From Oscillibacter valericigenes (GTDB taxonomy: Bacteria > Bacillota > Clostridia > Oscillospirales > Oscillospiraceae): a stretch of 64,000 nucleotides of DNA. Position 1 is the stretch's first letter; each line of letters opens with the position of its first letter. The stretch covers positions 44,993-108,992 of the forward strand of contig NZ_JAFBIV010000007.1 in NCBI RefSeq assembly GCF_021531915.1, written 5' to 3'. The notes below the pieces were generated by a model. It was not told the DNA's origin. It made no database searches and was given only the letters and a program-made list of their open reading frames with translations. Shown here one piece after another: positions 25,303 to 33,402 of this stretch. The position numbers and the translations under genes were made by a program.

Positions 25303-25954
25303 GTGCTTTACCCTCCTGTTGTTTTGTGTCGATATAAGAATATAAGGTATACTTGGAGATCCCGAAATATTTGGCGATCTTGTCACCGGACTTGGTCACC
25401 AGGAACGCGCCGTTCTGGTTCAGGAACTGGATGGCCTTCACCTTGTCATCCTTGTTCATCATGGCCACCGGTTTGCCCACCAGCGCCACGGACTGCTGGA
25501 TCAGCTCCTCCAGCAGGTCATTGACATTGACGATCTTCTCCGGCTCGGCCTGTGCCGTATCCCTGGGCATGATCAGATCCCGCACGGCAGAATCCATCAT
25601 AGAGAGCGCAGAAATATCAAAGTTGATGGACAGCAGGGCCACGACCTTGCCCCGGCTGTTGCGGATATACATGGTGGAGGACTTGAGCACCTTTCCGTTG
25701 GCGCTCTTGGTCAGATAGCCCAGATAGTCCTGGGGCTGGGCGTCCTCCTGGAGCATCTGCTCCACCACCACGTGGGAACCGCCGTCTCCCACCTTCCGGC
25801 CGCTGACATGGCCATTTTCAATGTAGACGATGGAGTGGTCCATTTTTTTTCCGCTGACATCGTGGATCACCACTTCGCAATTGCTGCCGAACTGCGCGGC
25901 AATACCCGACGCAATCTGTTTCAGCATCTCAAATCTTCCGCTTTCCGTATACAT
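25295..25954 (-). CDS. YheO/DauR-type PAS-like and helix-turn-helix regulator
   Basis: The 219-residue protein has the YheO-like PAS domain (IAAQFGSNCEVVIHDVSGKK at 15-35 through SINFDISALSM near 130) and a C-terminal helix-turn-helix (KSGDKIAKYFGISKYTLYSYID). It is divergent from ygeY-ygeW-arcC and overlaps the PLP gene downstream, so it probably controls both arms from the shared 194-bp region. The start MYTESGRFEM has GGGGGAG close by. An ATG nine codons later (MLKQIASG), with GGAAG seven bases upstream, is equally possible. The ligand is unknown. Confidence 0.85.
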   Translation of the reverse strand: MYTESGRFEMLKQIASGIAAQFGSNCEVVIHDVSGKKMDHSIVYIENGHVSGRKVGDGGSHVVVEQMLQEDAQPQDYLGYLTKSANGKVLKSSTMYIRNSRGKVVALLSINFDISALSMMDSAVRDLIMPRDTAQAEPEKIVNVNDLLEELIQQSVALVGKPVAMMNKDDKVKAIQFLNQNGAFLVTKSGDKIAKYFGISKYTLYSYIDTKQQEGKAHD

Positions 25955-25994
25955 CTCCCCCTTTTTTATCGAAACGTTCTAATCTACCATCACC

Positions 25995-26022
25995 ATCATA
26001 TCACAATTTTTATAGAAATCAA
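25995..26022 (-). promoter_or_regulatory. Promoter of the YheO-type regulator operon
   Basis: Minus-strand -35 TTGATT (complement of 26017-26022) and -10 TATGAT (complement of 25995-26000) with a 16-base spacer. Confidence 0.65.
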
Positions 26023-26063
26023 CCTTTTTTCAAAAAAATTTTTTTGGTTTTCAAATTTTTTGT

Positions 26064-26091
26064 TTGACAAACAGGATTCTTGTGTTATGAT
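26064..26091 (+). promoter_or_regulatory. Promoter of ygeY-ygeW-arcC
   Basis: TTGACA (26064-26069), 16-base spacer, TATGAT (26086-26091). It is back to back with the regulator promoter, 42 bp away across a very A/T-rich stretch, which allows joint control. Confidence 0.8.
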
Positions 26092-26148
26092 AAGGGCAGA
26101 TAGAGCAAAAACGACCTGATCAATACAAATAATATGGAGGACGGCGTT

Positions 26149-27561
26149 ATGGATTTCGAAGCGATCAAGAAAGCAGCAGAAGGCTACAAGGCGGACATGT
26201 CCCGGTTCCTGCGGGATATGATCTCCCACCCCAGCGAAAGCTGTGAGGAAAAGGAAGTCGTCATGTGCATCAAGGCCGAGATGGAGAAGCTGGGCTACGA
26301 CAAGGTTGAGATCGACGGCCTGGGCAACGTCATCGGCTGGATGGGCGAGGGCGACAAGATCATTGCCATCGACTCCCACATCGACACCGTGGGCATCGGC
26401 AACATCAACAACTGGGAAGCCGACCCCTACCAGGGCTATGAGACCGAGGACATCATCTTCGGCCGCGGCGGCTCCGACCAGGAGGGCGGCATGGCTTCCG
26501 CCGTGTACGGTGCCAAGATCATGAAGGACATGGGCCTGATCCCCGAGGGCTACAAAATCATGGTGGTCGGCTCCGTCCAGGAAGAGGACTGCGACGGCAT
26601 GTGCTGGCAGTACATCGTCAACAAGTACTTCAACGGTCCCGAGGACGCCCGCAGCAAGATCGAGTTCGTCATCTCCACCGAGCCCACCGACGGCGGCATC
26701 TACCGCGGTCACCGCGGCCGTATGGAGATCCGCGTGGACGTGAAGGGCATCTCCTGCCACGGCTCCGCTCCCGAGCGCGGCGACAACGCCATCTACAAGA
26801 TGGCCGACATTCTGCAGGACGTCCGCGCTCTGAACGAGAACGGCGACGGCCCCTCCAACACCGTCAAGGGCCTGGTCAAGATGCTGAACCCCGAGTTCAA
26901 CCCCGAGCATTACGAGGACGCCCAGTTCCTGGGCCGCGGCACCTGCACCACCTCTCAGATCTTCTACACCTCTCCCTCCCGCTGCGCTGTGGCGGACAGC
27001 TGCTCCATCTCCATTGACCGCCGCATGACCGCCGGCGAGACCTGGGACTCCTGCCTGAAGGAAATCGAGGACCTGCCCTCCGTCCAGAAGTACAAGGACG
27101 ATGTGAAGGTCAGCATGTACATGTATGACCGTCCCGCCTGGACCGGCACCGTCTATGAGACCGAGTGCTTCTTCCCCACCTGGATCAACAAGGAGAGCGC
27201 CGCTCATGTCCAGGCTCTGATCGATGCCCACCACGCTCTGTGGGGCGACAAGCGCATCGGCCACGCCGACGCCGACCCCAAGAAGGACGCTATGCACCTG
27301 CGTGACGGCCGTCCCCTGACCGACAAGTGGACCTTCTCCACCAACTGTGTGTCCATCCAGGGCCGTTACGGCATCCCCTGCGTTGGTTTCGGCCCCGGTG
27401 CCGAGTCCCAGGCTCACGCCCCCAACGAGATCACCTGGAAGCAGGACCTGGTCACCTGCGCCGCTCTGTACGCCGCCGTCCCCGGCCTGTACAAACCCGA
27501 GAACAAGACCGACGACGTCACCGAGTTCCGTCAGAGCCTGACCAACAACGACATCCAGTAA
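26149..27561 (+). CDS. ygeY: YgeY family selenium-metabolism-linked hydrolase (M20 peptidase fold)
   Basis: YgeY proteins are M20-type metal-dependent amidohydrolases encoded beside ygeW and carbamate kinase. The ATG of [14 protein letters not shown] is eight bases after GGAGG; an ATG five codons earlier overlaps that site and is unlikely. The 470-residue protein has metal-ligand motifs IDSHIDTVG (near 80), RGGSDQEGG (near 107), QEEDCDG and [10 protein letters not shown]-terminal [22 protein letters not shown] motif closes the active site. It probably cleaves an amide or carbamoyl bond of the pathway intermediate. Codons are strongly biased (mostly CGC/CGT for Arg), as in highly expressed genes. 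Confidence 0.92.
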   Translation: MDFEAIKKAAEGYKADMSRFLRDMISHPSESCEEKEVVMCIKAEMEKLGYDKVEIDGLGNVIGWMGEGDKIIAIDSHIDTVGIGNINNWEADPYQGYETEDIIFGRGGSDQEGGMASAVYGAKIMKDMGLIPEGYKIMVVGSVQEEDCDGMCWQYIVNKYFNGPEDARSKIEFVISTEPTDGGIYRGHRGRMEIRVDVKGISCHGSAPERGDNAIYKMADILQDVRALNENGDGPSNTVKGLVKMLNPEFNPEHYEDAQFLGRGTCTTSQIFYTSPSRCAVADSCSISIDRRMTAGETWDSCLKEIEDLPSVQKYKDDVKVSMYMYDRPAWTGTVYETECFFPTWINKESAAHVQALIDAHHALWGDKRIGHADADPKKDAMHLRDGRPLTDKWTFSTNCVSIQGRYGIPCVGFGPGAESQAHAPNEITWKQDLVTCAALYAAVPGLYKPENKTDDVTEFRQSLTNNDIQ

Positions 27562-27605
27562 TCTGACCCAACTTTTATATAGAGAATATTAAAGGAGAAC
27601 TGAAC

Positions 27606-28805
27606 ATGGATAAGACTTTGCAGATGTATATCGACAAGCTGAATGCCCTGAACTTCAAGGATATGTACAACGGCGACTTCTTCCTGACCTGGGAGAAGAC
27701 CGACGACGAGATCGAGGCCGTCTTCACCGTGGCCGACGCTCTGCGCTACATGCGTGAGAACAACATCTCCACCAAGATCTTCGAGTCCGGCCTGGGCATC
27801 TCCCTGTTCCGCGACAACTCCACCCGCACCCGTTTCTCCTTCGCCTCCGCCTGCAACCTGCTGGGCCTGGAGGTTCAGGACCTGGATGAGGGCAAGAGCC
27901 AGATCGCTCACGGCGAGACCGTCCGCGAGACTGCCAACATGATCTCCTTCATGGCCGACGTCATCGGCATCCGTGACGATATGTACATCGGCAAGGGCAA
28001 CAAGTACATGCACGAGGTCGTGGACGCCGTGACCGAGGGCAACAAGGACGGCGTGCTGGAGCAGAAGCCCACTCTGGTGAACCTGCAGTGCGACATTGAC
28101 CATCCCACCCAGTGCATGGCCGATATGCTGCACATCATCCATGAGTTCGGCGGCGTGGAGAACCTGAAGGGCAAGAAGATCGCCATGACCTGGGCCTATT
28201 CTCCCTCCTATGGCAAGCCCCTGTCCGTTCCCCAGGGCGTCATCGGCCTGATGACCCGCTTCGGCATGGACGTGGTCCTGGCCCATCCCGAGGGCTATGA
28301 GGTTATGCCCGAGGTCGAGGAGGTCGCCCGCAAGAACGCTGCCGCTACCGGCGGTTCCTTCACCAAGACCCACTCCATGGAAGAGGCCTTCCAGGACGCC
28401 GACATCGTGTATCCCAAGAGCTGGGCTCCCTTCGCCGCCATGGAGAAGCGCACCAACCTGTACGCCGAGGGCGACACCGACGGCATCAAGGCTCTGGAGA
28501 AGGAGCTGCTGGCTCAGAACGCCGAGCACAAGGACTGGGCCTGCACCGAGGAAATGATGGCCAAGACCAAGGACGGCAAGGCTCTGTACCTGCACTGCCT
28601 GCCCGCCGACATCACCGGCGTCTCCTGCGAGACCGGTGAGGTGGACGCCTCCGTGTTCGACCGTTACCGCACTCCCCTGTACAAGGAGGCCTCCTTCAAG
28701 CCCTATATCATCGCCGCTATGATCTTCCTGGCCAAGTGCAAGGATCCCCAGGCCACTCTGAAGGCTCTGGAGGCGCGCGCCACCAAGCGTGAGTTTGCCG
28801 AATAA
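27606..28805 (+). CDS. ygeW: Knotted carbamoyltransferase YgeW
   Basis: YgeW is an aspartate/ornithine transcarbamylase relative with a knotted fold; its natural substrate has been uncertain, with diaminopropionate-type substrates proposed. In this 399-residue protein the carbamoyl phosphate loop is FRDNSTRTRFSFASA (near residue 65) and the second-substrate loop is HCLPADITGVSCE (near 334). It runs 45 bp after ygeY with AAAGGAG before the ATG. In the catabolic direction it would yield carbamoyl phosphate for the downstream carbamate kinase. Confidence 0.95.
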   Translation: MDKTLQMYIDKLNALNFKDMYNGDFFLTWEKTDDEIEAVFTVADALRYMRENNISTKIFESGLGISLFRDNSTRTRFSFASACNLLGLEVQDLDEGKSQIAHGETVRETANMISFMADVIGIRDDMYIGKGNKYMHEVVDAVTEGNKDGVLEQKPTLVNLQCDIDHPTQCMADMLHIIHEFGGVENLKGKKIAMTWAYSPSYGKPLSVPQGVIGLMTRFGMDVVLAHPEGYEVMPEVEEVARKNAAATGGSFTKTHSMEEAFQDADIVYPKSWAPFAAMEKRTNLYAEGDTDGIKALEKELLAQNAEHKDWACTEEMMAKTKDGKALYLHCLPADITGVSCETGEVDASVFDRYRTPLYKEASFKPYIIAAMIFLAKCKDPQATLKALEARATKREFAE

Positions 28806-28843
28806 TCAGCGCTCCCTGACGACATCAACCAACTGAACGGCCG

Positions 28844-28880
28844 GCCCGCCTGATATGTGTATTCCGCGTCTCAGGCGGGC
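28844..28880 (+). other. Intercistronic hairpin between ygeW and arcC
   Basis: Perfect 10-bp arms GCCCGCCTGA (28844-28853) and TCAGGCGGGC (28871-28880), 17-nt loop. Only TTGCTAT follows, so it is a weak terminator at best and may be an attenuator or mRNA stabiliser. Confidence 0.55.
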
Positions 28881-28904
28881 TTGCTATATCCAAAAGGAGT
28901 ATCT

Positions 28905-29160
28905 ATCATGGGTAAACGTATCGTCATCGCCCTGGGCGGCAATTTCCCCATGGCACGCTGTGCGTCCCATGGGGACCCCTCTGATTTTATTTTGCTCCGG
29001 CGGAAGTGAATTCCGCCTTCGCCAAGGTTTTGCCTTCCGGCAAAACGCTTGTACGCGCCATCCGGCGCGACGGCATTGCCGCACTTTTTTCCACGATTAT
29101 TACTGATCTGTGAGGTATTTCATCATGGGTAAACGTATCGTCATCGCCCTGGGCGGCAAT
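28905..29160 (+). repeat. 39-bp direct repeat of the arcC start flanking a hairpin-rich insert
   Basis: The 39 bases at 28905-28943 recur exactly at 29122-29160: ATC plus the first twelve codons of arcC (MGKRIVIALGGN). Between them lie 178 bases built of hairpins: arms 28945-28953/28967-28975, 28999-29005/29011-29017, 29027-29034/29039-29046, 29054-29059/29064-29069 and 29071-29074/29078-29081, the last followed by a T-run at 29085-29090. The first copy keeps the strong AGGAG site but reads into a stop after about 33 codons. Confidence 0.9.
28908..29009 (+). pseudogene. Truncated 5' copy of arcC
   Basis: An ATG eight bases after AAAAGGAG starts with the same twelve residues as carbamate kinase (MGKRIVIALGGN), then runs into insert sequence (FPMARCASHGDPSD...) and stops near 29009. 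It is best read as the original arcC start cut off by the insert, not as a functional gene. Ribosomes loading here would stop about 115 bp before the intact start. Confidence 0.7.
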
Positions 29161-30066
29161 GCCCTGGGCAACAATCTCCCCGAGCAGATGGTGGCCGTCA
29201 AGCAGACCGCCAAAGCCATCGCCGACCTGATCGAAGAGGGCCATGAGGTCGTCATCGCCCACGGCAACGGCCCCCAGGTGGGCATGATCCAGGCCGCTAT
29301 GACAGAGCTGACCCGCTCCAATCCCGAAAAGTACATTCCCTGCCCCCTGTCCGTCTGCGTGGCCATGAGCCAGGGCTATATCGGCTACGACCTGCAGAAC
29401 TCCCTGCGGGAGGAGCTGCTGGACCGCGGCATCCGCAAGGGCGTTTCCACTGTGCTGACTCAGGTGGAGGTGGACCCCGCCGATCCCGCCTTCCAGAATC
29501 CCACCAAGCCCATCGGCTCCTTCATGACCAAGGAGGAGGCCGACAAGATGGTGGCTGAGCGGGGCTATCAGGTCATGGAGGACGCTGGCCGCGGCTATCG
29601 CCGTGTGGTGGCCTCTCCCCGTCCCCAGTCCATCGTGGAGATCGAGTCTATCCGTGACATGGTGGACGCCGGTCTGGTGGTCATCGCCTGCGGCGGCGGC
29701 GGCATTCCCGTCTTCACCACCGAGGGCCATCACCTGAAGGGCGCCGCAGCCGTGGTAGACAAGGACTTCGCCTCCTGCGTGCTGGCTCAGCAGCTGGACG
29801 CCGACTGCCTGGTGATCCTCACTGCCGTGGAGAAGGTGGCCGTCAACTTCGGCAAGCCCGACCAGAGCTGGCTGGATTCCCTGACGCCCGACCAGGCCCG
29901 GGTCTACATGGACGAGGGCCAGTTTGCCCCCGGCTCCATGCTGCCCAAGGTCCAGGCCGCCGTCCAGTTCGCCGAGAGCAAGCCCGGCCGCTCTGCCCTC
30001 ATCACCCTGCTGGAAAAGGCGCGGGACGGCATTGCCGGCAAGACCGGCACTGTGATCGTTCAGTAA
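29125..30066 (+). CDS. arcC: Carbamate kinase
   Basis: Carbamate kinase converts carbamoyl phosphate and ADP into ATP, CO2 and ammonia, the energy-yielding last step of several nitrogen-compound fermentations. The 313-residue protein starts MGKRIVIALGGNALGNNLPE and has GNGPQVG, VASPRPQSIVE and IACGGGGIPV motifs; the length is normal. It follows ygeY-ygeW, where E. coli has yqeA, so it likely takes carbamoyl phosphate from YgeW. Its own ribosome binding site (GTGAGGTATTTCATC) is weaker than that of the truncated upstream copy. A strong terminator follows. Confidence 0.96.
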   Translation: MGKRIVIALGGNALGNNLPEQMVAVKQTAKAIADLIEEGHEVVIAHGNGPQVGMIQAAMTELTRSNPEKYIPCPLSVCVAMSQGYIGYDLQNSLREELLDRGIRKGVSTVLTQVEVDPADPAFQNPTKPIGSFMTKEEADKMVAERGYQVMEDAGRGYRRVVASPRPQSIVEIESIRDMVDAGLVVIACGGGGIPVFTTEGHHLKGAAAVVDKDFASCVLAQQLDADCLVILTAVEKVAVNFGKPDQSWLDSLTPDQARVYMDEGQFAPGSMLPKVQAAVQFAESKPGRSALITLLEKARDGIAGKTGTVIVQ

Positions 30067-30097
30067 GGGAAATTGGTCGGCCTGTATATTTTTACCA

Positions 30098-30128
30098 AAG
30101 GGAAGTGGAATTACCACTTCCCTTTTTT
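30098..30128 (+). terminator. Terminator of the ygeY-ygeW-arcC operon
   Basis: AAGGGAAGTGG/CCACTTCCCTT arms (30098-30108/30114-30124), loop AATTA, then a T-run. It separates arcC from the transporter genes. Confidence 0.9.
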
Positions 30129-30223
30129 GTTTGATTTTTTTCATTTTCGTATCATTTCATAAAACCGGTAAAAAATTTTTTTAAAAAACCAGCCGGATTT
30201 CTCTTAAAATTGCAAAAATTCAG

Positions 30224-30252
30224 TTGAATTTTTAAGGCCGACCTTGTATGAT
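30224..30252 (+). promoter_or_regulatory. Promoter of the BMP lipoprotein gene
   Basis: TTGAAT (30224-30229), 17-base spacer, TATGAT (30247-30252). Confidence 0.75.
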
Positions 30253-30265
30253 GACAATAGAAGAG

Positions 30266-30279
30266 GGTCATTTGTGACC
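30266..30279 (+). promoter_or_regulatory. Dyad just after the BMP promoter start site
   Basis: GGTCA-TTTG-TGACC is a perfect 5+5 inverted repeat beginning 14 bases after the -10, where a bound repressor would block transcription. The regulator is unknown. Confidence 0.4.
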
Positions 30280-30309
30280 TAATTTTATTTTTTGAAGGAG
30301 GAAATTAGA

Positions 30310-31566
30310 ATGAAGAAGTTCCTTGCACTGCTTCTCGCTCTGGTCATGTCCCTGAGCCTGGTCGCCTGCGGCGGCGGCAAAACGGAAGAAAAGCCCGCCG
30401 AGCCCGAGAAGCCCGCTGAGACCCAGGAGCCCGCAGCCGATCCCGCCGCCGAGATCAAGGTCGGCCTGATCTGCGTTCATGACGAGAACTCCGGTTACGA
30501 TGCTGCCCATATTGAGGGTCTGAAGACCGCCTGCGCTGATCTGGGCATTGCTGATTCCCAGATCATCATGAAGTACAACATCCCCGAGGACGAGACCTGC
30601 TATGATACCGCCGTCGACCTGGCGGAGCAGGGCTGCGGCATCATCTTCTCTGACTCCTACGGCCATCAGCTGTACATGCAGGAAGCCGCCGGCGAGTATG
30701 AGGATGTCACCTTCGTCGCCTGCACCGGCGATACCGCCGCCAACTCCGGCCTGGCCAACTTCAAGAACATGTTCCCCTATACGTTTGAGTCCCGCTATGT
30801 CTCCGGTATCGTGGCCGGCATGAAGCTCAAGGAACTGATGGATGCCGGTAAGGTCTCCGATCCCTACGTCGGCTATGTCGGTGCCTTCCCCTATGCCGAG
30901 GTGGTTTGCGGCTACACCGCTTTCCTGCTGGGTATCCAGTCCATCGTTCCCGAGGCTCACATGGACGTTCAGTACACCAACTCCTGGTATGATCCCGTGG
31001 CTGAGGGCGAGGTCGCCAATGCTCTGATGAGCAAGGGCTGCGTCATCATCGGCCAGCACGCTGACTCCACCGGCGCTCCCTCCGCCGTTCAGGCTGTGAA
31101 GGACTCCGGCAAGGAAGTCTACTCTGTCGGCTACAACATCGACATGCTGTCTGTGGCTCCCACCGCTGCTCTGACCTCCGCCCAGAACAACTGGTCTGTC
31201 CTGTACAAGGCCACTCTGGAGAAGTTCGTTGCCGGCCAGGATATCCCCACCGACTTCGCCACCGGCGCCAAGGACGGCGCTGTCATGATCTCCGCCCTGG
31301 GCGAGAGCTGCGCCGCCGGCACGCAGGAAGCTGTTGACGCTGCCTGGGCCGCCATCAAGGACGGCAGCCTGAAGGTCTTCGATACCTCCACCTTCACCGT
31401 GGGCGGCGAGACCGTCACCACCGCCTTCGGCCTGGATACCGACGGCGACTGGGTCAACGATACCGGCGAGGCCATCGTGGACGGCGCCTTCCAGGAGTCT
31501 GTCCTGCGCTCCGCTCCTTACTTCGCTCTGCGCATCGACGGCATCACCGAGCTGAATAACAACTGA
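30310..31566 (+). CDS. BMP-family substrate-binding lipoprotein (nucleoside/purine-type ABC importer)
   Basis: This is the extracellular binding protein of the transporter encoded just downstream. The ATG of MKKFLALLLALVMSLSLVAC follows GGAGGAAATTAGA; the lipobox Cys is residue 20. A Glu/Pro-rich linker leads to the BMP (Med) domain (KVGLICVHDENSGYDAAHIEGL ... GTKDGAVM-like region), 418 residues in all. BMP family members bind nucleosides in most studied cases. Codon use is that of a highly expressed gene, as expected for a binding protein. It has its own promoter and terminator, so it can exceed the membrane components in amount. Confidence 0.9.
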   Translation: MKKFLALLLALVMSLSLVACGGGKTEEKPAEPEKPAETQEPAADPAAEIKVGLICVHDENSGYDAAHIEGLKTACADLGIADSQIIMKYNIPEDETCYDTAVDLAEQGCGIIFSDSYGHQLYMQEAAGEYEDVTFVACTGDTAANSGLANFKNMFPYTFESRYVSGIVAGMKLKELMDAGKVSDPYVGYVGAFPYAEVVCGYTAFLLGIQSIVPEAHMDVQYTNSWYDPVAEGEVANALMSKGCVIIGQHADSTGAPSAVQAVKDSGKEVYSVGYNIDMLSVAPTAALTSAQNNWSVLYKATLEKFVAGQDIPTDFATGAKDGAVMISALGESCAAGTQEAVDAAWAAIKDGSLKVFDTSTFTVGGETVTTAFGLDTDGDWVNDTGEAIVDGAFQESVLRSAPYFALRIDGITELNNN

Positions 31567-31580
31567 TCACAATTTGTTCC

Positions 31581-31616
31581 AAGGAGGGGACTGCCGAAGC
31601 AGTCCCCTCCTTTTTT
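31581..31616 (+). terminator. Terminator after the BMP gene
   Basis: Perfect 14-bp arms AAGGAGGGGACTGC (31581-31594) and GCAGTCCCCTCCTT (31599-31612), loop CGAA, followed by T-run. Confidence 0.9.
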
Positions 31617-31699
31617 CCATTCTCGTCAAAATAGGTTGACCTTTCTTGTGAAAGTCTCACATTTCTGTGCAACCCTCACAATTCTTATGTCATTTATGA

Positions 31700-31728
31700 T
31701 TTACATTGCCCGAAAGGCATGGTATACT
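31700..31728 (+). promoter_or_regulatory. Promoter of the transporter ATPase/permease genes
   Basis: TTTACA (31700-31705), 17-base spacer, TATACT (31723-31728). A GCGCCG...CGGCGC hairpin lies in the ~120-nt leader. I looked for a purine riboswitch core in this leader and did not find one. Confidence 0.7.
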
Positions 31729-31851
31729 TAGATATCAACCTATGATATCCCATCGGGCATCGGGGGACCGCTCCCCTGCCCCAAGCGCCGGGCTTTCGGT
31801 TTCTCCGGCGCTTCCCCATTTTATGCCAATACGGCAGGAAGGATGGTCTTC

Positions 31852-33402
31852 GTGGAAACTGTTGCAGCAGTCCAATTGCGGAACATCACAAAACGGTTCG
31901 GAAAAGTCGTTGCCAACAACAGTGTTTCTCTGGATATCAACCGTGGTGAGATCTTGTCTCTGCTGGGAGAAAACGGCAGCGGCAAGACCACACTAATGAA
32001 CATGCTGGCTGGCATCTACTTCCCCGACGAGGGTGAGATTCTGGTAAATGGCCAGCCCGTCACCATCGCCTCCCCCAAAGATGCTTTTAATTACGGCATC
32101 GGCATGATCCATCAGCACTTCAAGCTGGTAGACGTATTCACCGCCGCTGAGAACATTGTTCTTGGTCTGGAGGACGAGGGCAAGCTGGACCTGAAAGCCG
32201 CTGCCTCCAAGATCAAAGGCATCTGCGAAAAGTACGGCTTCCAGATCGACCCCAACAAGAAGATCTATGACATGTCCGTCTCCGAGAAGCAGACAGTGGA
32301 GATCGTCAAGGTCCTCTACCGCGGTGCGGACATTCTGATCCTGGATGAGCCCACCGCCGTCCTGACGCCCCAGGAGACGGACCGTCTCTTCGACGTCATG
32401 CGGAACATGAAGACCGACGGCAAGGCCATGATCATCATTACCCACAAGCTCCACGAGGTCATGGATGTGTCCGACCGGGTGGCGGTGCTCCGCAAGGGCA
32501 AGTACATCGGTGATGTGGCCACCAAGGACACCTCCCCCCAGGCGCTAACCGACATGATGGTGGGCCACGCCGTCACCCTGAACATCAACCGCCCCGATCC
32601 CAAGGACCCCACGCCCCGTCTGGAGGTCAGCGGCCTGACGGTCTATGACGCCATGGGCGTCAAGCGTCTGGACAACGTGACCTTTACCGCCATGGGCGGC
32701 GAGATCCTGGGTATTGCCGGCATCGCCGGCTCCGGCCAGAAGGAGCTGCTGGAGTCCGTGGCGGGCCTGCAGCCCATCTCCCCCGGCGCCTCCATCCGGT
32801 ACCGCCCCATCGGCCACCCGGAGGAAAAGGACGGCATCGAGCTGGTGGGCAAGACGCCCCTCCAGATCAAGCAGTCCGGCGTGTCCCTGGCCTTCGTGCC
32901 GGAGGACCGGCTGGGCATGGGCCTGGTGGGCACCATGGGCATGACCGGCAACATGCTGCTGCGCAGCTACCGAAAGGGCCACGGCGTTTTCACAGACCGA
33001 AAGTCTCCCAAGAAGCTGGCCGAAGAAGTTTTGACAGAACTGGACGTAGTCACCCCCGGCGTCAACTTCCCCGTCCGCCGTCTCTCCGGCGGCAACGTGC
33101 AGAAGGTGCTGGTGGGCCGTGAGATCGCCCAGGAGCCTTCCGTGCTCATGACGGCCTATGCCGTCCGGGGCCTGGATATCAATACATCCTACACCATCTA
33201 CAACCTGCTGACGGAGCAGAAGCTGAAGGGCGTCGCCGTGGTCTACGTGGGCGAGGATCTGGACGTGCTGCTGGAGCTGTGCGACCGGATCCTGGTGCTG
33301 TGCGGCGGCCAGGTCTCCGGCATCGTGGACGCCCGGACCACCACCAAGGAAGAAGTGGGCCTGCTGATGACCCGCTTTAAGAAGGAGGGCGAACCTGCAT
33401 GA
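31852..33402 (+). CDS. ABC transporter ATP-binding protein (two fused ATPase domains, nucleoside type)
   Basis: This 516-residue protein carries two ABC domains in tandem, as in NupO/YufO-type nucleoside importers. Domain 1 has Walker A GENGSGKTT (near 36) and Walker B LILDEPTAVLT with a variant signature MSVSEKQ; domain 2 has a degenerate Walker A region (GIAGSGQKELL) and the canonical LSGGNVQK signature. The second domain lacks the normal Walker B (VLMTAYAVRGLD). I chose GTG 31852 because AGGAAGG is nine bases upstream; an ATG three codons earlier directly abuts that site. It overlaps the first permease by ATGA. Confidence 0.92.
   Translation: METVAAVQLRNITKRFGKVVANNSVSLDINRGEILSLLGENGSGKTTLMNMLAGIYFPDEGEILVNGQPVTIASPKDAFNYGIGMIHQHFKLVDVFTAAENIVLGLEDEGKLDLKAAASKIKGICEKYGFQIDPNKKIYDMSVSEKQTVEIVKVLYRGADILILDEPTAVLTPQETDRLFDVMRNMKTDGKAMIIITHKLHEVMDVSDRVAVLRKGKYIGDVATKDTSPQALTDMMVGHAVTLNINRPDPKDPTPRLEVSGLTVYDAMGVKRLDNVTFTAMGGEILGIAGIAGSGQKELLESVAGLQPISPGASIRYRPIGHPEEKDGIELVGKTPLQIKQSGVSLAFVPEDRLGMGLVGTMGMTGNMLLRSYRKGHGVFTDRKSPKKLAEEVLTELDVVTPGVNFPVRRLSGGNVQKVLVGREIAQEPSVLMTAYAVRGLDINTSYTIYNLLTEQKLKGVAVVYVGEDLDVLLELCDRILVLCGGQVSGIVDARTTTKEEVGLLMTRFKKEGEPA

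Noticed and set aside
23725..25524. A 599-codon plus-strand open frame opposite the PLP enzyme
   Set aside because: It is antisense to a gene with clear PLP motifs and has the same shadow composition.
27606..28805. Ornithine or aspartate carbamoyltransferase (argF/pyrB)
   Set aside because: The STRTRFSF loop is shared, but the N-terminus, length (399 residues) and ygeY/arcC neighbours fit the knotted YgeW group, and no arginine or pyrimidine genes adjoin it.
28855..29106. Small 83-codon open frame upstream of arcC
   Set aside because: It is out of frame with arcC, begins before the repeat without a ribosome binding site and reads through the hairpin insert. The truncated arcC copy explains the region better.
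28905..29160. Classical insertion sequence in arcC
   Set aside because: The insert is only 178 bp with no transposase fragment, and a 39-bp direct repeat is much longer than usual target duplications. It is listed as a non-coding hairpin element instead.
30061..30309. Possible riboswitch in the BMP leader
   Set aside because: I looked for purine-type (paired loops with conserved TATA/TAT junction), guanidine and T-box features and found only the terminator of arcC and a short dyad.
20453..31566. Horizontal transfer of the nucleotidase-yge-BMP region
   Set aside because: GC content and ribosome binding sites look like the rest of the window, and no integrase or tRNA-bounded duplication was found. 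The codon bias there is better explained by high expression.
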